Program-made: the position numbers and the translations under genes
In this document: positions 25,104-37,337 of the stretch, piece after piece
Position numbering within the stretch: position 1 is the first letter of the stretch
Layout of the letters: every line of letters starts with the position of its first letter
NCBI GenBank assembly: GCA_015680685.1
Contig: MNCI01006090.1
Span: 1 to 64,000 of the forward strand
Length of the DNA: 64,000 nt
Direction: 5' to 3'
Source: Gnetum montanum
Taxonomy: Eukaryota; Streptophyta; Gnetopsida; Gnetales; Gnetaceae
Notes under the pieces: model-generated
What the model saw: only the letters and a program-made list of their open reading frames with translations
What the model was told of the DNA's origin: nothing
Databases searched by the model: none

Positions 25104-26690
25104 CTACTGACTTTCATTGACTTGGTTAAAACTTGAAAATTACAAAGATATTTTTAATGAATTAGGATCAAATGAAAACCCAAACAGCCACAAACATGAT
25201 GAAAATATGAGAAGATGGTGTTGAAGTCCCAAAATTTGAGAAATTTAAGAAAATGAAGAAAGCGAGTGGAAAATGAGAGATCAAGAAGCACACAGTGATT
25301 TGCACAATCGAATATGTGAAAGATCTAATTATAGCAATGTCTAAGGTAAGGGACTTAACTAATCAAACCAAGAGATATGCAAGTGGGTCCTTCCCATAGT
25401 AGGTTCATGCCTTTGCTACCCTTGCATAACCTCAACTAAGGAGTCTGTGGGCCCGACAATTGATTAATGATCATGCAAAATCTAAGGACTAATAAAAAAG
25501 AATCTATCCAAGAATTCAAACACATCAAACTAAGACATAGAGCATAACATAGAACTTGGCAGTGAGGTGTGGTAGCATGGATGGATGACAGAGAAGGTGG
25601 AATGAAATCTCGAATTGAGGTCATAAGAAGTCCCTTGTGGAGGATGTGTTTTAAATGACTTGAGAAGATCCATCATTAGTTCAGACCAAAACTAGCTACT
25701 TTCAGTGACTTCGCATCATCACTCTAAGATCGATCAACCCCTTCGAGACATGAGAGTGCTTCCACAAAACAACCACCATTCTATAAAGAGAAGAAAAGAG
25801 AAGTAGGAAGTGAGAGAGGGCCTTAGTTAGAGGGGACTTTTAGGCATATGTTCATGTCTTTCTAGTCCCATAACTAATGCTTATAGCCTATTTATTTTTC
25901 TAAGAGGTGTTCTTTGAATTCCCATAATGTTTTCTTCTTTTGTTTTTTGAATTTTTGAATGGGAACCATACCATGCAAAGACTTTATTTAACTTCCTAGC
26001 GTGGTTGAAATGGAATGGTAAGAAGTTCATGAAAAACACTCAGGCACTCAAGCAAGTAGAAGAGTACAAAGAGTATTGAGTACCCTTGAAGTCACACCCT
26101 CTACAAACCTTTGAATCCTTCCCAGTTCTGGAACTAACAAGGTCATGAATTGATTAAAAGTTTCTTTAATGGAAGGGACCTCAAATTCCTAGAATAAGGA
26201 AAACCATAGAGTTTATTATATGGGCAGATGACATGGACTCACTACCTATTCCATGAAAAATAAACCATGTCATATTCATCATACAGTAGAATTCAAGAAT
26301 AGAAACAAGACATTGACAATCACAACATTAAGCATAAGCCATCATCAGTAAACAGCAACAATGGCACTGTGTCCTACAGTAATAAAGCACTTTTATTAGA
26401 AAAAATGATAAAAAGTCACATTCAAACAAAACAAAACAAGATAAAATATATAAGTGTAAAATAATCAAGAAAGATTCAAATATACTAACGATGGTGCAAA
26501 ACAAAAATTGCAAAAAATGGAAGAAATTCAAAATAAAAAATTTGTAAAATAAATAACTTCTAAAATCAAAAATGTGAAAAAAAAAAGTAGAAAAACTAAG
26601 AAGCCATATGGATTTTTAGCATAGATGGCCATCTTTTCCATGACTAAGTTAGAAGGAGGAGATCCGAAAAATTGAATGTAGTTGTCCATC
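25104..26690 (-). other. E1 spacer between integrase and aORF promoter
   Basis: About 1.6 kb, T-rich on the minus strand, without a recognised domain. A piece near 26245-26220 resembles the E2 spacer near 55600-55560 (both contain GTGAG..CATGTCATC), showing that the spacer is part of the family and not a later insertion. Confidence 0.55.
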
Positions 26691-27930
26691 AGTTGAGGTG
26701 GTAGTTGCACTAGCTTTTCTTAGTTCTAGGAAAGGTTTCACTTGTTGGATGTTGATCAACTAATTTTTATTTGGGCTCTCAAGTTTGTAAATTAACATGG
26801 CCCTAGAGGGAAAGGTTTCATCAATTATATAAGGTCCCTTCCACAACATTTGGAATTTGGTTTTCTAGGGTACATGTGTAGAATTTCAATAGATAACCTT
26901 ATCTTCTAGTTGAAGTTTTACCTTTCGTATTCTCAAGTCATGATGTTTCTTGTTAAATGTCTTATGCACCTCATTCAAAGATAGGGGTACCAATAGGTTT
27001 TCATCTAGCACATTGAGGTTGATCAATCTTTCTTTCTATGCTAAACTTAGGTCAAGATTCAAATCATAGACTGTTGAGAGTGTACAAAGCTAAGATTGAA
27101 TTAAGAGCATTGGAAGTTTTTTGTATTCTAGCTCATGGGGAGAATAGCCAATAGGAATTTTCCATGTTGAGCAGTAAGCCTAGATGACATCGTTAAGTTT
27201 TGTACTCCAATCTTTCCTATATTTGCTAATAGTCCATGTTAGGATTTTTTTTGATCTCTCAGTTAGTTACTTCTACTTGACCATTGGCTTGGGGATGATA
27301 GGGTGTTGTTAATTTATGTTTGACCCCTAAGCATTGCATCAACTTTATAAAAGTAGCACCTATGAAATGAGTTCTATTGTTAGAAATTAGTGCACATGGC
27401 ACCCCAAACTTGTTTACAACATTTTTTTGTATAAATCTAGCAACAGTGGATGATGTACAATTAGTAATGGCTACTACATCTGCCAACTTTATGCAGTAGT
27501 CAACTGCTACAATGATGTATGTCTTTTCATTAAACTTGGGTGTGATGGAATCCATGAACTCAATGCCAAATATGTTAAAAGGCTCCAGTGGTTGAATCCA
27601 CTATTGAGGACCTTCCATTCACATAGTCATCCCACCATCTTGTTGACAACATTTAGAAGATCAAATAAATTGGTGGACATCCCTAAAGATTGTAGGCCAA
27701 TAGTATCCTACCATCAGGATTTTTATGGTCATACATCTCCCTGCACAGTGGCCTCCATAGGGACCTTCATGAGCATCCTGAAGAATGTGCAGTTGACCTG
27801 CATCAAGGACACACCAACAAACCAAGACATAAGCACACACCTTGTAAAGGTGTCTATTGATTTCCATGAACTATTTGTCCTGATAAAGAAATTATTACTT
27901 CTTTCTAAAGTCAAGATTTTGTGGCATCTC
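26691..27930 (-). pseudogene. E1 integrase domain
   Basis: Integrase inserts the cDNA into the genome. The minus strand shows the zinc-binding part (HILQDAHEGPYGGHCAGR...GYYWPT...SSKCCQQDGG) at 27795-27635. The core follows at 27555-27259 with the first Asp in VAVDYCIK, the second catalytic block reading ALISNNRTHF where SDNGTHF is expected (Asp to Asn), and the Glu in PQANGQVEV. A decayed C-terminal region continues to about 26750. A G-to-A change explains the lost Asp. Stops and frameshifts divide the frame, so the domain is inactive. Confidence 0.88.
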
Positions 27931-28059
27931 TTGAGTGAGAAGATAGGTGAGGATGCCATTGTACCATGTTTATTATGTAGGCACTTGGTCATTGATTGCT
28001 CTTATAAAGAGGAGTTCATCTAGAAATTGATTAGAGAGTAGGCTTTCCTTCTCTTTATT

Positions 28060-29240
28060 ATCTCATCTTAATCAAGAGAGGTGGCTAGCGATCACTTTCT
28101 CAGTTCCTTTTCAATCTACCATTTTGAGATCGAATTCCTGCAAGATCACGAGCCATTGTATGATACAAGGGCTCACCATCAACTTGTTCATCAAGAAACG
28201 GATGGCACTATGGTCTATGTGTGCAAACACTTTATAACCAAGCATATAGTGCCTGAACTTTTCTAGAGAATACACCACTATCATTAATTCTTTTTCCATG
28301 ATGGTGAAATTCAATTGTGCACCCACAATGCTTCAGCTCACATAGTGGATGTAATATGGATGTTTTTTATCATCCAACTATGTAAGCATTGCTTCCAAGC
28401 CATAATTAGAGGAATTCATCATTACATGGAATGGTCTAGACTAGTTTAGTACTTGTAGAATTAGAGTTTCTATGAGTTTTTTCTTCAACTATTGGAATGC
28501 ATGTTCACACTCCTTAGTACAGATGAATAAAGCATCTTTCTTCGTAAGCTCAACCAATGGCTTGGTGATCTTATAGAAATTCTCTATGAAATGCTAGTAG
28601 TCGCCAGTGTGTCCAAGAAATGATTGGACATCTTTAAATATCTTTGGTTGGCATGTTATTCCTTGGATGACCTCTAGGTCTACCTCAATCCCTTCTTGTG
28701 AAATTCAGTGCTCTAGTACAATGCCTTCTTGGACCATGAGATGACTCTTTGTCTAGTTAAGCTATAGATTTGCTTTCATACATCTTTTTAGTACTTGCTT
28801 AAGGCAGTTCAAGGCTTACTCAAACATAGCTCCATAGGTGGAGAAGTCATCCATGAAGACTTCCACACCATTACTGATATGCTACTAAAAGATGCTAAGG
28901 ACTAGGCATTGAAATGTTGTAAGGCATTGCACAAACCAAATGGCATCTTACAATATGCAAAAGTCCCCTAGGAACTCGTGAATGTTGTCTTGGATTGATC
29001 TTTTGGTGCAATTTGGATTTGGACATAGCCACTATAACCATCCAAGAAGCTATAATAGCAATGCCCAGAGATAGTGTCTAACACTTGGTCCACAAATGGC
29101 AATGAAAAATGACCTTTACATGTTTCCATGCTCAATAACTTGAAGTCGATGTAGACCCACCACTTTCCACCCTTCTTTGGCACAATTATGAGTGGGGTAA
29201 CCCACTCACTATCGATAATGGGATAGATGAACCTAGCCTT
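28060..29240 (-). pseudogene. E1 reverse transcriptase and RNase H
   Basis: RT copies the element RNA into DNA; RNase H removes the RNA. Minus-strand blocks in order: EWVTPLIIVPKKGGKWWVY.DF (about 29225), CYYSFLDGYSGYVQIQIAP (about 29060), the catalytic VFMDDFSTYG with both Asp codons kept at 28847-28855, FLGH and HFIENF near 28600, then RNase H with PFHVMMNSSNYG where PFEV.CDASDYA is expected, so its first catalytic Asp reads Asn. YKVFAHIDHSAIRFLM follows near 28240. Spacing and order match plant Ty3/gypsy pol. Frame breaks are mostly Gln or Trp codons turned into stops. Confidence 0.92.
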
Positions 29241-30260
29241 AAGGAGTTACGTTATTTCTTCCTTGACAATCTACTTCAATTTGGAGTTTAGCCATCTCTA
29301 TGGTTTTCTCCTTGGCATCACGGCTAAGTTGGTGTAAATAAGATGTTGGCATATCCTTAGATCAATTCTAGTTAGCTCAGAATATGACCAAGCAAAGGTT
29401 GTTGGCCATTTGTTAACCACCTTTAATAGATTTTATTTTTGTTTAGGGGTAAGTTTGGCATTGATTATGATCAGCTTACCATTATTTAAGAATGCATACT
29501 CCATGTTGATTAGTAGATTTTTCAACTCTAAGGACTCCTGCTTGAAGTTCTCAGGGATTTTCAACTCTCCCCAATAGGTATCATCATCTTCATCATTAGA
29601 GAGTTGGTGATGAACTTGCTCAAGTTCATCCATGCTTTCAACATAAGAACATGTTAGGCTCTTAGTTCATTGTAGGCATAATGTGCTACTTTCTAAGTTA
29701 ATTTTCAGCCACTAGGTGTCCTCCTATTTTATGGTTACTATGTATAGACACCTTTGAGTATTTATTTCTTGTGCATACTAATTACATGCTTTGATGTATG
29801 TACTTTTGATGGATGAAATATTTTGCATGCAATTGCACCCATTATCATTGTATGAGATGCATGGAATACACTTCTTCTCTAGCCTTCCACATTCATTTTC
29901 CTAAGAGATTCCTAAGGAGAGATCCCTTATGCCCATTCATGCATCAACTGTGCTTAACCAAGCTCTTCCCATAATTATGGGGAAGTCACCTTTGCAGTTC
30001 TCAATCTTGATTACCACAAAATTGATAGGATAGGACCACCCACAAAATGTGGTCACAATGTCCTCCACTAATCCCAAGGAAACAATGATTGATTAGTCTA
30101 AAAATTCTAAACAAATGTTACTCTTCTTTAGAGGTGGTAGGTTCTAGGCCTTGTACATTTCATGGAAGATGATATTTAACAAGAGCCTTGCATGGCTCAT
30201 GTCCAACAATCTGCAAGTAAATGGGTGGGCTTCTTGGGTTAGATCTTTTTGTGAAAATAT
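29241..30260 (-). pseudogene. E1 protease region and pol linker, active-site motif lost
   Basis: The retroviral-type aspartic protease processes Gag-Pol. The minus strand reads PRSPPIYLQIVGHEPCKAL near 30235-30180, but the expected Asp-Ser-Gly-Ser stretch is missing and the frame jumps to HEMYKA. The rest of the domain is clear: DIVTTFCGWSYPINFVVI and GDFPIIMGRAWLSTVDA at 30040-29935. A linker (MDELEQVHHQLSNDEDDDTYWG near 29630, split over the motif) leads into the RT. Without the catalytic Asp this copy could not process itself. Confidence 0.8.
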
Positions 30261-30479
30261 TTTCAGCCTTGATCTAAGCGAAAAAAACATGATTTAACAT
30301 CATAATGTAGATCTGAGGTGGCATTTGATTTGAAGGACACTTGAAGGTGTTTGATGCAGAGGATGAGGATGTTGGAGATGCAAGGTGGTTAGTCGCAAGA
30401 GGTTGTGATGGTTTCAGATCCAAATAAAAGGTCATTTCCTAGATTGATTATCCAAACCATATGGCTAAAAGGTTAGATG

Positions 30480-32758
30480 TGAATGTACAACCCTCACGGC
30501 ATTTCTTTGCTATGGATGTGGAGGAATTTCACCTTACATAGACAAAGCAAGAGGTAACTAGGTAGAGGGTGGAGGGATGGGGGCAAAAAAATGTAGAGGG
30601 TGGTATGGATATGGGTTCTCTCCTCGAGTGGATGATGAATGTGTTCGATGGTACTTTGGAGGTTAATAGTGATGCTAAAATGAGGTGTTTCTTGGAGAAC
30701 TTCTTGGAGAAACAAGTTGTTGAACATAGTACCCATATGGATTTGGGTGCCTATAAGGGTATTTTTTCCTTGGTGGTGGCATTCCCCATGATTATGATTG
30801 GTGCCATTATTGGTATTGTTCATATGGTTGTGGTGGAGCTCCACCTAGATAATAAGCTTGTTGGTGTTGGTGGAACTGCCTTGGATTGCCTTGAGGGTAG
30901 GGCAATCATCTAGGTGCTTACCTCCTTGCTAATCATGGATTCAATGTATACATCCCAGACTCTTGTAAGTGTTACACTTCAAGGAAACATCCCTTTGGAT
31001 GTTCATATTGAAAAATTTCATAACCAGGATCATCATCAAAGTCAGTTTCACAACTTCCTCTATGATAGCAGCCTTGCCCTTACCTCTCTGGTAGGCATGT
31101 TCAGCTTCATTTTGTCTCTTGCATTCATGATCACTATTCAATTCTTTGGATACTTCAGCAATCTTTATAGTAGTGTGGAACTTCTCATTTAAAGAGTCCC
31201 ATAATTTATCAACCTTTGCCAAAATGTCAGAGATAGATTTTTATATAAGCAAGTTTTTTCTATTTACCACCTTGTCAAGTGATCATCCTCCTCATCACAG
31301 AATCAAACCTCCCTTTTCCTAATGAAAGTGTCCTGATTATACTCTTTTACACTTTCTCTTTTACATAGCTCTCCTTCCTCTTTGGCTACCTACTCAATCA
31401 GCCTTTGGATCTTATGAGCTCTTAATTTAGATAGTCTCCCTTAGGCATAAACCCTAATAGTTCTTCTAGTTTTAGCTTTGAGCCCATCTATGATGTGGCG
31501 AAGTTTCTCCCTCTGAGAATATCCATGGCTAGGGAATCGGTGTAAGAGAGAATAATATCTATCCATCATGGCATCCAAGGGTTCATGTGTTCCTTGTTTC
31601 CAACCTTGGATTTTCCTTCTTAGGTTGGACACTCTTAATTATGTCTAATATTATCATTAAATAGTTCTAACATGGTACTCCATGGTCGAATGGATTCTAG
31701 TTCCAAGGATCAGTACCAGCTTTTAGCTTCCTTAATGAGTATCCTAGGGAAAAGATTGAGTTTTTGTCAATCATTTTCAATGTTCTATAAGGCACAAGCA
31801 TCATGAAAAGCTTATAGATGTGTTTATAGATTAGAGTTTTATCCCCCCTCAAATTTTTGGATATTATTCATGTCTAAGTGCTTGATCCTACTATCTTTCA
31901 CATGCCTAGTTGGGATCTTTACTGCCTCTACAATGTTAAGCTTGCTTCAAGTCACCAATGGAGGTTCATCATCATCATTTTGTTGATGACACTGATGATG
32001 GTTTTTTCCACCTTTGCATTGTTGATGGCCTTGACAATCATTATTGTCTCGTTGATCACCTTCGTAATGATTATTTTGATGGTGGCTTCTATGAGAACCT
32101 GCAAATGAAGAGGAATCTTCAGACTTGAATGAAGAGGCTAGAGAGGAAGGTGGACTGCCACTTCCACCATGATTTCTACCATCACTTTTTCACTCATTAC
32201 AACCTCCATCCTTAGATCCCTTGCCATTGTGATGTTTACCTAGTCCCTACCTTGATTGTCAATTTTTCCTGAACCTAGTTTATGAATAGTGGATCATAGG
32301 TTTAGGGCTACACCCACATCACCAATAATAGGGGGTGGAGAATCTTCATGTTGGGAACCTTCAAAGGAAGGATCCTCATTGTCATCTTGATCTATTAGGA
32401 ATGAGGGATTAGTAAAATGTTTTTCCTTCATAGCCTCATGGTGCTTCTCCTAATGTTGATCTATCCTGTGTTGTGTTTTAGTGGGATGGTAGTCCCAAGT
32501 GTCATAACCATTCACAACATATTCCTCGTGAATATCTAGAATGCCTAACTTCTTAAGAGTTTGAAACAGCATCCTAAGCATAGATCGATCAAGAGGCAAG
32601 ATGATGTTGCCCTCCATATCATGCCACTACAACTACTCATCCTAGTGTAGGATGAAGGTGAAATTTGATACATACTCATCTGGATGAGTATATACCACTT
32701 TGCACTCCTATGGGACCAGCGATTTGATGTCCTCATGCCTATGAGAAGAAGAAGACAT
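30480..32758 (-). pseudogene. E1 gag
   Basis: Gag forms the virus-like particle in the cytoplasm. The ATG at 32758 (MSSSSHRHEDI) matches the start of the E4 gag (60414). Then come VVYTHPDEYVSNFTFILH near 32690, the Retrotrans_gag core with VSNLRRKIQGWKQGTHEPLD at 31630-31570 and RYYSLLHRFPSHGYSQREKL, a remnant zinc knuckle (YEHPKGCF) near 31010, and a His/Pro-rich tail (30900-30500). Stops and frameshifts break it throughout. E4 holds a better preserved copy. Confidence 0.88.
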
Positions 32759-32907
32759 TTTGCAATATGAAATAAAATGTTAGTGTGCTTTCTCTTTTTT
32801 TTTCTTATAATCCTATGTATAGTGGAAATGATATGGACCTTGATGTTCATACAATGATATTAATGGTATTCATTAAACCTAGATAAGGCACATTTCAAAT
32901 AGGCTGA

Positions 32908-32926
32908 GTCCCCAACAATGGCACCA
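32908..32926 (-). promoter_or_regulatory. E1 primer binding site (tRNA-Asp type)
   Basis: The minus strand reads TGGTGCCATTGTTGGGGAC, one base inside the LTR. It equals the complement of the plant tRNA-Asp 3' end (TGGCGCCGTTGCCGGGGA) after C-to-T and G-to-A changes at CpG and similar sites. E2 and E4 have the same site. Confidence 0.85.
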
Positions 32927-32927
32927 A

Positions 32928-33882
32928 TGGTGAGTAGTGAAGGTACCCCTACACTCAACCATATGAATCATGAAGCATTCACATGTGATCCAGTTGAATT
33001 CCAAGGACTCTATGTTCTTTGGTACACTAGTCATCTAGGTAGTGAACCTAACCTTAAGGTCATTTTTTATCTTCCCAATTACACTTGTGATGTACATGGT
33101 ATGGTTAAGTGTAATTGAAGTATATGATTTTTATGGTTTTAGGTTCTTAGGGTTTGTGATGCTAAAATATGAAGGTAAGATGATTTAATACTACTGAGAT
33201 CTAATGAATTAACTCATGTCTAACTAATCCTAACCTAAGCATCTAGTCCCACCTGCCGTACATGTCCTAAACCCACATACCTACTACTGGGATTACCAAG
33301 CACTACGCTACTAGGCAAACCAAGCAATAATGCTACTGGGGTTACCAAGCAAATACGTGTTACACTCAAAGTGGTCATACTTATGTATTTAATCTATCTA
33401 GCTTATCTCTATTAATTAGCTTACTTAGCTTAATCACTGAAAAATATTGAATAACTAACTAAAAATATTAAATGCATAAATGAAACATTTAATCTATCCA
33501 GAATGTTGCAAGGTGTATCACAAATTTTGTCTTCATTACTACACACACTATCATGCTTAGGTACAATAGTGCTCAAATAAAGATTCGTGCACTCAATGGC
33601 TCCTACTACAGGCACTCAAGAAAAATATTCTAACTTTTGAATGAAAAAATACAAGAGCTTTGCTACTACTTGGAAAACGAGATGTCATAAATTCAACTAG
33701 TGAACATGTATTTATAGGCCAAGATAGACCCCTATGTCAACAGGGACACGTTAACACAATAGACTATGTTAATGGGGCCTAGTCGACAAGGCCCAATCAA
33801 TGGGGCCACATCGACACAATATACTGCATCAACGAGGCCAGGTCAATGAGGCCCAATCAATGTAACAAACCAAGACTCATCA
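32928..33882 (-). repeat. E1 5' LTR
   Basis: Direct repeat of 20802-21722 and the promoter LTR of the element. On the minus strand it begins TGATGAGTC at 33882. The U3 (33868-33737) holds GGCCTAGTCGACAAGGCCC-type repeats, and the TATA box is at 33709-33716. It ends next to the primer site. Confidence 0.93.
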
Positions 33883-35480
33883 GCTAGAAAGCCCTTTATG
33901 TATCCTAGAACCTTGTTTGCACATCCTAAGACTCTTAAACTTGTCAAATTCGACCACAAATATCTAGAAAGACTCCCCCCCAAATCTTTCATGCTAAGCA
34001 TGGAAACCTTAGTGTGAAAAAAAAGGGGGGACATTAAAAATCACTTCATAACCATTGAAATGATCAAATCTTGACACCAAGCATTGACAATCAACATTAG
34101 CAACCTCAAAGATCTACATGCATGACCAAAAGCAATACAAAATGGAAAAAGGTTGGTTTCCCCTAGTTTTCCATGCTAGGAATACTATCTCCAACATGGA
34201 AAAAGATAAGGAAACTTAAAACCCATCAATAAAAACCTTCAAACTAGTCAAAGTTGAGCTTAAACCCTAGTCCTTGACCTCAACAACCATAAAAGCACAC
34301 ATGCATGATTGATTGACATCAAAATTGGCCCATATTTAGGATTTATGGCTTTTCCACACTAGGATCTCCTCCTCCATGAAGTCTAATGTGGAAAATGAAG
34401 GGGAGACTCATTTCAGGCTTCTAAACACCTTAAAATGACATCAAATGACCTTGTATGCACTCTAGAACCCTGTATCCACCTGCTAGAGCCTTCAAACCTT
34501 AGAAACCTGATCCTATATGGCCAAAAAGTGGTTCCCCCAGTCTTCCACATTAAGCTTCCAAGACCCAATGAGGAAAAATGGGGGGAAGCTCAAAAACCAC
34601 TTAGGACTACTCAAACTACCAAATTTTAACATGGAGACATAGCCTTTGGCCTTAGCAACTCTGAAAGTTAACATGCACAGTTGCTTGTGACTCAAATTGG
34701 CCTAGATCTAGGATTCTTTCTTAATCCATTCTAGAGAATGCCCCTTACATGTTGGGTAACATGGAAACAAAGGGGCCAAGCTACTTTTCAACTTCTAGTG
34801 GTAAGATGACACTCCTCAAAGCCAAAGATCTACACTAAAGAAGCCTAGGATCTCATAGCATTGAGATCCAGCTCATTTTAATCCATTCCCACTAATCTTC
34901 CATCCTAGATTAATTCCCCTATCATGAAAATAGGGGGAATACCTTATATGCCATAAAATAGTCTTCAAACATGCCTAGAATCAATTGGAAATTGGAAGAA
35001 TCATGATTAATAATCCTAGGGGTCTAGAAACTTAGTCAACATGCTCTTAAACCACTTTGGATCCATGGAAAAAATGGGGGATCCATTTCAACATATTTTG
35101 ACATTCAAATCAACTCAAGCTACCTCAAAATGAAGCTAAAGCATGGACAACTTCTAGATCTAGGTTCTGACTACTTGTTTAACATTATTTGAACTTATTT
35201 TGGCTAAGGTTTTGGTTTTCCATGTTAAGTCCCCTTTCTTCCACATTGCTAGTGTGGAAAGAAGGGGAAAGACTCCATAACCTACTTTTTGGCCTTTATA
35301 AACCTCCAGAGTACTCGATTTTGATGGATCTGGCTCTTCACTACCTTGGGAAGGACCTAAAACCTCAATTTTAAACCTCTAAGCATCCTAAAATCTATTT
35401 TCCTTGGTTTCCACAATGAGCATCCCTATTTCCATGCTAGGCCCAGCGTGGAAGCCTCAAAACACTTGATTTCTAAGTCA
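33883..35480. repeat. Degenerate tandem array, about 185 bp period, right half
   Basis: Continues the array cut at 20801. The G-run box (GGAAA..AGGGGGG type) recurs near 34015, 34195, 34390, 34570, 34760, 34925, 35065 and 35255, i.e. every 140-195 bp. Each unit has a CCATGCTAGG-like palindromic box and a following CCTTCAAAC segment. The even period across E1 supports one original array. Confidence 0.78.
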
Positions 35481-36299
35481 AAATAGCCCTAACTAATGCC
35501 CAAACTCACCTAATGGCCTTGTAGCCTCAAAACATGGCTCGCTAAGGCCTAAAATTGGCAAAACCTAACCATTTTTTACCTATATTAGCCAAATTTTACC
35601 ATATATAGCTTGTTTTGCTTGATTTTAGCCTTATTACATAGTGTTTTGGCTTGTTTTTGGACTTGTGTTGCATTGTTGACATTATTGACATTCTATGGCC
35701 TTTATATAGCGTTATATGCTCTTTATTTGTCTTATTATAGCCTTATTTGTCTTTGTTTAACTTTTGAATGATATTAAATAGTGTAGTTTGACCCTCCCTA
35801 ATGACCATTTGACACCATGTGACCATGGCCCACTAAGACCTTAAACTAGCATCATAGTCCACCAAGACTCTAAATTGGCACTGTGGCTTGCTGAGGCCTA
35901 AAACTGGCAAAATTTTAACCTTTGTTGATCATTTTTAGCCTTATATCTTATATTTCCCCTTGTTTGACCTTTGTTTGTCCTTTATGGTACTTTGTTAGAT
36001 CATCCCTACCTCATTGATGACCTTGGATGACCTTGTTTGCATTAGATTTGCATGTGTTTGCATAATTTCATACCATTTTAGCATTATTTATTCACTTTTA
36101 CCTAGGTGCCACTTAATATGATTTTGGTTAACATGTAGGATCAAAGTATGAGTACATGGGAGCAAATTAGTTTGCCTTTGTATCTACATGGACCTCACAG
36201 TGATGTTGAATAGTGTGTCGACCTTGATTGCCTAGATCTTAAGCCTGGTCTACAAGTCTTGTAGACCACATAGCCTCAATACAGAAACCTCTAGAATGG
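35481..36299. other. Transition between tandem array and E3 pol
   Basis: Two related segments (about 35545-35600 and 35893-35940) share GGCCTAAAA.TGGCAAAA and TTTTTAGCC words. They look like a further, different tandem repeat. No coding domain was recognised, and no left LTR for E3 was found here. Confidence 0.45.
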
Positions 36300-37337
36300 C
36301 CTGAAAGCTAATCAAAACCCTTGATTTAGAAGCATGTGACATAATTGAAGACTCTCTAGTTGAGGTTCTTGTCATAATGCACAGTGGTGAGGAGAAAACC
36401 CTTAAATTATGTTTCTCATTAGAACCTCAATATGCTCAAGACATAACCAAGGGACTACAAAAACAACATTAAGGCCTTTTCCTAGTCACATGAAGACATG
36501 CTAGGCCTAGACCCACATTTAGTCCAACACAACATCATACTAGACGCTAGCATTAATCTAATTAAGTAGAAAGTATGCAAACGTAGACCTAATTTAGCCT
36601 TGGTGGTTTGTGATGAAATCTCAAAGCTCTACCAAGCTAGTTTCATTAGGGTTGTTGATTACGCAGAACAAGTTTCCAACATAGTGGTAGTCCCTAAGAA
36701 AAATGGTAGTATCCATATTTGCATTGATTTTTGAGACCTAAATAAAGTGACTATCAAGGATAACCTCTCTTTGACTAGTATTTATCAAATTATCGATACT
36801 ACGGATGGGCATGCCTTGTTGTCCTTTATGGACAGATTCTTTGGATATAATCAAATTAGGATCAACCCAAAGCACCAACTTAACATGACCTTTATGATCC
36901 TATGGGGTACCGTTTCCTATACTATGATGCCATTTGATCTTAAGAATGCCAAAGCAACCCATCAATGAGGCATGACCTATATATTCAACGATTACATCTT
37001 AGGATTATTTAATGATTACATAGTTGTTAGTCCAAAGTGGCCAATGATCATGCTAATCACCTAGACCTTGTGCTTAAGAAATGCCTCAAATATGAGCTTA
37101 GGCTTAATCCTAAGAAGTGTGTCTTTGGTGTTAAGACTGATAAGATGCTTGGCTTTGTAGTATCTAAAGTAAGGATTTGTGTCGATCTTGATAGGGTTAC
37201 GGCCATATCCAAATTAACAACACCTACCAACCTTAAGGAGCTTCAAATATTACAAGGTAGATTGTAATTTCTTCATAGATTTATCACTAGACATACGGAT
37301 AAATGTAAAACATCTTTGTAAAAGATCTTTCATTTCA
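36300..37337 (+). pseudogene. E3 reverse transcriptase (partial pol)
   Basis: The plus-strand frame shows a Ty3/gypsy pol entry: a HEDMLGLDPHLVQHNI block near 36495, CDEISKLYQASFIRVVDYAE near 36610, VSNIVVVPKKNGSIHICIDF, FMDRFFGYNQIRINP, and MPFDLKNAKATHQ near 36930. Finger, palm and thumb blocks run to LQGRL and FLHRFI at about 37290. Stops at R-to-TGA (CGA) positions fit methylation decay. The frame then jumps at about 37337 straight into aORF sequence, so RNase H, integrase and the aORF 5' part are missing. Confidence 0.9.

Larger units (their letters stand above)
20802..33882 (-). mobile_element. E1: near-complete Ty3/gypsy (Athila-like) LTR retrotransposon, 13.1 kb
   Basis: Two direct LTRs (20802-21722 and 32928-33882) bound the element. 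A minus-strand primer site complementary to tRNA-Asp lies inside the right LTR and a polypurine tract inside the left LTR. The flanking 5-mers ACTAG (20797-20801) and GCTAG (33883-33887) differ at one base, a decayed target duplication, and the same tandem array continues on both sides. Domain order on the minus strand is gag, protease, RT, RNase H, integrase, a spacer, and then a long aORF. A tRNA-Asp primer and an ORF downstream of integrase point to the Athila group of non-chromovirus gypsy elements; this placement is inference from layout. All frames are broken. Confidence 0.92.

Noticed and set aside
28081-28266. Plus-strand frames within E1 pol
   Set aside because: Antisense to the RNase H and integrase blocks, which match pol in order on the minus strand.
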